Origin: Gp6-AA40 sp036407095
Lineage (GTDB): Bacteria > Acidobacteriota > Vicinamibacteria > Vicinamibacterales > UBA2999
Direction: 5' to 3'
NCBI GenBank assembly: GCA_036407095.1
Contig: DASWZV010000163.1
Location: forward strand, 58,234 to 122,233
DNA: 64,000 nucleotides
Under the pieces are notes generated by a model that did not search any database, had not been told where the DNA came from, and saw nothing but the letters and a program-made list of their open reading frames with translations. Position 1 is the stretch's first letter, and each line of letters begins with the position of its first letter. Both the position numbers and the translations under genes were made by a program. This document shows, in pieces, positions 60,915 to 64,000 of this stretch.

Positions 60915-61360
60915 ATTGTCAAGACTTTCACGCAGAGTTCGCCGAGGCGCAGAGATCGCGGAGGCTGATTTCGGAAGTACGGAGAAGCGTCTCGCACGGA
61001 GCCACGGAGAAACGGAGATCGGACGGAGCCGACTGCTAACCCACGTGTGAAACGCGAGTGGGGGCGTCGGCCTGCGGCCGACGCATGGGGCGAGAGTCGC
61101 TCGCGAAAACAAGCGCGGTACGCATTTCTGCCGCGTTTGTTTTCGTGTGCGGCTCTCGTCCCATCGCGCGCTGCGCGCGCGCCCCACCCGCGCCGGAACC
61201 GGTCGCAACCGGCGAGCCTCTGTCCGACCTCCGTGCCTTCGTGTCTCCGTGCGAACCGTGCCTCCGTACCGCCATGACGAACCCAACAACCTCTGCGAAC
61301 TCCGCTCCTCTGCGTGCTCTGCGTGAAGGCTCTTCCCTGCGGCCTCCGCTCCCTCTGCAC
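60915..61360. repeat. Large CGCAGAG/CTCTGCG-type palindrome
   Basis: A block of about 445 bp. The left flank has CACGCAGAG, GCGCAGAG, CACGGAG and AAACGGAG words, and the right flank has their complements (CTCCGTG, CTCTGCGTG). A central inverted pair (about 61085-61120 and 61133-61167, CGAAAACAAGCGCGG against CCGCGTTTGTTTTCG) has a 12-bp loop. Same family as 3660-4000 but the largest copy. It fills the gap between the DoxX gene and the exported helical protein gene. No gene. Confidence 0.75.
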
Positions 61361-61362
61361 TC

Positions 61363-61776
61363 CTAGGCAGTGACGACGCGATGGGTCGCGGCCGAGGGCG
61401 CATCCGCCGTCGATAACACCTCAACTCCGCGCGCCAACGTGAAGGCGGCAATCGACATCACGACGTCGCGGACGGCGATGTCGAAGTGGCCGCCGAGGGC
61501 GAGGTTCACGGCCACGAGGATCAGCCACGCGCTCGCGACGTACGCACCCAGCCGGGGCGCAGCGACGAGAATGGCGATGCCGACGGCGATCTCGATCACG
61601 CCGACGATCCCCATGAAAGTGCTGACGGAAAACGGCAGCAGGCGCTCGGCCAGCGGGCTGACGTAGCCGCCCCAGTTCGCGAGCAGATTGAAGAACTTGT
61701 CGAGGCCGGCCAGCGCGGCGGTCAGCCCGAGGGCATAACGAAGCACGAGAAATGGCGTGACGAGTCGGGGGTCCAT
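61363..61776 (-). CDS. DoxX-family membrane protein
   Basis: 137-aa integral membrane protein with four helices (LVLRYALGLTAALAGLDKFF; MGIVGVIEIAVGIAILVAAP; YVASAWLILVAVNLALGG; VVMSIAAFTLARGVEVL). The LDKFFNLLANWGGYVSP segment matches the DoxX/DoxD-like family, associated in different bacteria with thiosulfate oxidation or resistance to redox stress; no reaction is assigned. The ATG at 61776 follows an AGGAGGT site, itself just downstream of a GGCCGCCTTCAGG hairpin repeat. Divergent from the ECF sigma factor gene. Confidence 0.82.
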   Translation of the reverse strand: MDPRLVTPFLVLRYALGLTAALAGLDKFFNLLANWGGYVSPLAERLLPFSVSTFMGIVGVIEIAVGIAILVAAPRLGAYVASAWLILVAVNLALGGHFDIAVRDVVMSIAAFTLARGVEVLSTADAPSAATHRVVTA

Positions 61777-61790
61777 ACGTGTCACCTCCT

Positions 61791-61818
61791 TGGGCCACCT
61801 GAAGGCGGCCCCTCCATA
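61791..61818. repeat. GGGCCACCTGAAGGCGGCCC hairpin
   Basis: One mismatched member of the GGGCCGCCT family directly upstream of the DoxX ribosome site. Confidence 0.8.
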
Positions 61819-61845
61819 CAGAACAGAGTGCGAGGCGCACAGAAC

Positions 61846-61868
61846 GTGACAACCCCGACCGTTGTCAC
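61846..61868. promoter_or_regulatory. GTGACAA/TTGTCAC inverted repeat
   Basis: Perfect 7-bp arms GTGACAA (61846-61852) and TTGTCAC (61862-61868), 9 bp apart, in the region between divergent doxX-like and sigma factor genes. A likely operator for an unidentified dimeric regulator. Confidence 0.5.
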
Positions 61869-61909
61869 CTTTTAGCCGTTTGTTACTCTGTTAGGGGGAG
61901 GAGTCACTG

Positions 61910-62581
61910 ATGCCTGCGTCGCCGGTGGTCATGGCCCGCACCCACACGCTGTCAGACGAGGAGATCGTCTCTCGGATCGTCGATGGCGACACGGCTCTGT
62001 TCGAGGTCCTGATGCGACGGCACAACGAGCGCGTCTATCGCGCGGCGCGCGCCATTGTCCGTGACGAGCGGGAGGCGGAGGACGTGATGCAGGAGGCGTA
62101 CGTCAACGCCTACACGCATCTGGCTCAGTTCGATGGCCGCGCCCGGTTCTCGACCTGGTTGACGAAGATCGCCGTGCACGAAGCGCTTGCGCGCATCCGG
62201 CGGCAGCGGCGCTACGAACCCCTGGACGAGATGCCGCTGGAGACGCTCATGCCGCCCACCTCCCTCCCCGACCCGGAACGCCAGGCCTTCGGCCAGGAAC
62301 TGGGGGCACTCATCGAGTCGGCCGTGGACAATCTCGGCAACGGTTATCGTGAGGTGTTCATGCTGCGCCAGGTAGAAGGCATGAGCACGGCCGAAACCGC
62401 GGAGGTCCTCGGCATCAGCGAGGACGTGGTGAAGACGCGCTTCTCACGCGCGCGGCACGCGATTCAACGGGATCTGCTCGATCGCACCGGTGCGGCCGCG
62501 TCGACGGCGTTCACCTTCGGCCAGGGCCGCTGCGATCGCGTTGTCGAAGCGGTCCTCGCTCGCATCGAACGCCGGGCTTAG
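61910..62581 (+). CDS. ECF-type RNA polymerase sigma factor
   Basis: 223-aa cytoplasmic sigma factor. Sigma-2 region (about 18-90): LFEVLMRRHNERVYRAARAI with DEREAEDVMQEAYVNAYTHL and FSTWLTKIAVHEALARIRR. Sigma-4 region (about 128-185): LPDPERQAFGQELGALIESA, then GYREVFMLRQVEGMSTAETA and EDVVKTRFSRARHAIQRDL. It has a longer C-terminal tail than minimal ECF factors, with the Cys/Arg-rich QGRCDRVVEAVLARIERRA. No anti-sigma factor gene follows. A GGAGGAG site precedes the ATG. The inverted repeat at 61846-61868 may be its control site. Confidence 0.9.
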   Translation: MPASPVVMARTHTLSDEEIVSRIVDGDTALFEVLMRRHNERVYRAARAIVRDEREAEDVMQEAYVNAYTHLAQFDGRARFSTWLTKIAVHEALARIRRQRRYEPLDEMPLETLMPPTSLPDPERQAFGQELGALIESAVDNLGNGYREVFMLRQVEGMSTAETAEVLGISEDVVKTRFSRARHAIQRDLLDRTGAAASTAFTFGQGRCDRVVEAVLARIERRA

Positions 62582-62589
62582 AGAACCAT

Positions 62590-62661
62590 CGAACGCCGGG
62601 CCTGAAAAACAGGCCCGGCGTACAGTGTAGGCCGGGCTTGTTCTCTAAGCCCGGCGTTCAG
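62590..62661. repeat. Pair of GTAGGCCGGGC hairpin repeats
   Basis: GAACGCCGGGCCTG, loop, CAGGCCCGGCGTAC, then AGTGTAGGCCGGGCTTG, loop, AAGCCCGGCGTTC. Between the convergent sigma factor and esterase genes; the esterase stop codon lies inside the last arm. Confidence 0.85.
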
Positions 62662-64000
62662 CGAACTGGTGGGGCTTTGCATGACCAGTTGGCGCCATCC
62701 TTCAGATCGCCGCTGCCCTTGTATTCCGCGGACTGCGGATACGGACACATCGGACGCGTCATCCCTTGAGCCCCGATGCCGGTCATCGTCTCCGGCGCAA
62801 CGCCCTTCTCCACCCACTTCTCGAGTGTGCCGATCGAATCGAACGTGTTCACACCGGGGCCACCGCCGCAGTGTCCCATGCCGGGGGCCATGAAGAGCCG
62901 CACCCAGTCGCTCTGGCTCTTGCCCATCTTGTTGAGCACCGACTCGTAGTACCAGACCGTCGTCTCTGGCGTGATGCCGGTGTCTGACCACCCGTGCGTC
63001 ATCAGCAGCTTGCCGCCGCTCTTCTTGAACTTGCTCAAGTCGGGATCGACGGCGTCGACGTAGCCAATCTTCTCGTCGAGGAACTTCATGTCGCGATCGA
63101 GATCGAACTTCTGCCAGTCGACGTTGGGATCGTTGTAGGCAATGCGCACGAGATCGAACACGCCGCCAGGCGCCTGGTTCGTCGGCCGCTGCGCGCCGAT
63201 CGGATTGCCGAGGGCCTGACCCGAGAAGATCAGTTCACCCTTCGAGTTCTTCACGCCGCCGTAGAACGTCTCGACCGTCTTCATCTGCGCGTCGGTGAGG
63301 CAAGAGCTCTCCGCGCTCCCCGACTGGGTTCCGGCCTGGCACTTCAGCGACGAGAAGTCGACCTTGCACGCGCGCGGGTTGTTCAGGAAGCCTTCTTTCA
63401 GTGTGTCGCACTTGTTCATGACGAGGTTGTTGACGAGCGCCGCCTGCTCAGTCGTGATGGCGCCCTCGGGATGGCGAGACAGGTTGATGCTGCGCTCGAC
63501 GCCGGCGGTCCACATGTGAATGTGACGATTGGCGAGCGAACCAGCGATGATCCCGTCGTAGTCGTCCGGGTAGCGCTGCGCTTCCATCAGCGCCATCCGC
63601 CCGCCGGTTGAACAACCCTTGAAGTAGGCGTACTGCGGGTTGCGATCGTAGAAGGCCTTGACGATCTGCTTCGCCTTGAGCGTCATCTCGTGAGTCGCGC
63701 GGTAGCCGAAGTCGATCATCTTCTCGGGGTGCCCGATGGCCCAGTCGCCGCCCTGTGTCTGGTGTCCGGTATCGGTGCCCGCAGTCGCGTAGCCAAGCCG
63801 CAGCGCCTGCGGCATGTCGTTCGCCAGCCCTTGGATCGAGCCCGCGAAGCCGCCGTTGCCAACGCCCATGAACTTCCCGTTCCACTTGTCCGCAGGCGGA
63901 AGCCACAGCTCCATGTTGATGAGGGAATCAGATGTGGGCTTGAGCACCAGCTGCACACGGCAATGCGCCGGGATCATCGGTGGCGGGGGCGCGGGCGTCG
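62658..64000 (-). CDS. Tannase/feruloyl-esterase-family protein (5' end beyond window)
   Basis: At least 447 aa of an exported alpha/beta-hydrolase of the tannase family, which hydrolyse aromatic acid esters. The serine nucleophile sits in YFKGCSTGGRMALMEAQRYP, preceded by WAIGHPEKMIDFGYRATHEM. The Asp is in LLMTHGWSDTGITPETTVWY and the His in FMAPGMGHCGGGPGVNTFD, with the flanking CS and HC disulfide Cys of the CS-D-HC motif intact. The N-terminal PAHCRVQLVLKPTSDSLINM is also family-typical, and the frame continues out of the window past 63977, so the true start is not visible. Its last codons and stop overlap a hairpin repeat. Confidence 0.85.
   Translation of the reverse strand, partial: TPAPPPPMIPAHCRVQLVLKPTSDSLINMELWLPPADKWNGKFMGVGNGGFAGSIQGLANDMPQALRLGYATAGTDTGHQTQGGDWAIGHPEKMIDFGYRATHEMTLKAKQIVKAFYDRNPQYAYFKGCSTGGRMALMEAQRYPDDYDGIIAGSLANRHIHMWTAGVERSINLSRHPEGAITTEQAALVNNLVMNKCDTLKEGFLNNPRACKVDFSSLKCQAGTQSGSAESSCLTDAQMKTVETFYGGVKNSKGELIFSGQALGNPIGAQRPTNQAPGGVFDLVRIAYNDPNVDWQKFDLDRDMKFLDEKIGYVDAVDPDLSKFKKSGGKLLMTHGWSDTGITPETTVWYYESVLNKMGKSQSDWVRLFMAPGMGHCGGGPGVNTFDSIGTLEKWVEKGVAPETMTGIGAQGMTRPMCPYPQSAEYKGSGDLKDGANWSCKAPPVR

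Noticed and set aside
60891..61451. N-terminal extension of the exported helical protein to 61451
   Set aside because: The upstream part is low-complexity repeat sequence; the ATG at 60890 has a strong AAGGAGG site followed by a clear signal peptide.

Overview
The window looks like a chromosomal segment of a GC-rich Gram-negative bacterium, most probably an acidobacterium of the Vicinamibacteria type. This rests on the combination of a TonB-dependent receptor with an N-terminal carboxypeptidase-regulatory-like domain, an orphan MacB/FtsX-type permease, DUF6152 and related exported proteins, a quinoprotein dehydrogenase with its own cytochrome c, a tannase-like esterase, and several families of dispersed palindromic repeats. 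I see no tRNA, rRNA, CRISPR array, transposase or integrase.

Layout. 0-2 kb: NarL-type response regulator (cut by the window edge) and its histidine kinase. 2-6 kb: trehalose-6-phosphate synthase, NTF2-like protein, epoxide-hydrolase-like protein, AAA ATPase. 6-14.7 kb: TonB receptor, TPR-like/LuxR regulator, exported cupin, an odd metallo-beta-lactamase/EF-hand/barrel protein, ACT-domain protein, GlcG/HbpS-like protein. 14.8-18 kb: membrane protein plus M15-like peptidase pair, ACMSD-type amidohydrolase, exported proteins. 18-23.9 kb: PAS-GGDEF-EAL protein and a DUF4126/DUF6152 cluster with a methyltransferase. 23.9-29.6 kb: HtpG followed immediately by a membrane Ser/Thr kinase, then small exported proteins and a hydrolase. 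29.9-37.2 kb: a four-gene operon with an iron-sulfur 2-hydroxyacyl-CoA-dehydratase-like protein, a giant fused double activase and a radical SAM protein. 38-41 kb: cytochrome c, PQQ dehydrogenase, VOC protein. 41-46.6 kb: czcCBA-type RND metal efflux operon. 46.7-52.4 kb: VCBS-like protein, orphan permease, DinB, sulfatase-family membrane enzyme. 53-57.4 kb: GH44 glycosidase gene broken by two frameshifts, DUF2182, metallo-hydrolase. 57.4-59.7 kb: QueA-like and SDR genes divergent from soxR across a MerR-type promoter. 60-64 kb: exported helical protein, DoxX, ECF sigma factor, tannase-like esterase (cut by the window edge).

The most striking feature is the intergenic DNA. At least five repeat families occupy nearly every gap: GTAGGCCGGG hairpins, GCCGCCTGAAGGCGGC / GTCCGGCTGAAGCCGGAC hairpins, CACGGAG/CTCCGTG-rich palindromes, a module of about 100 bp shared by 21.0 and 37.7 kb in inverted orientation at about 95% identity, and AT-rich TTTTGCATTTT palindromes. 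Two further structures appear only once. One is a 25-bp-period head-to-head array at 59.80-60.24 kb. The other is four alternately oriented copies of a unit of about 136 bp at 52.45-52.99 kb. Several repeats intrude into the ends of genes. The best candidates for undescribed biology are those two arrays and the 29.9-37.2 kb operon.
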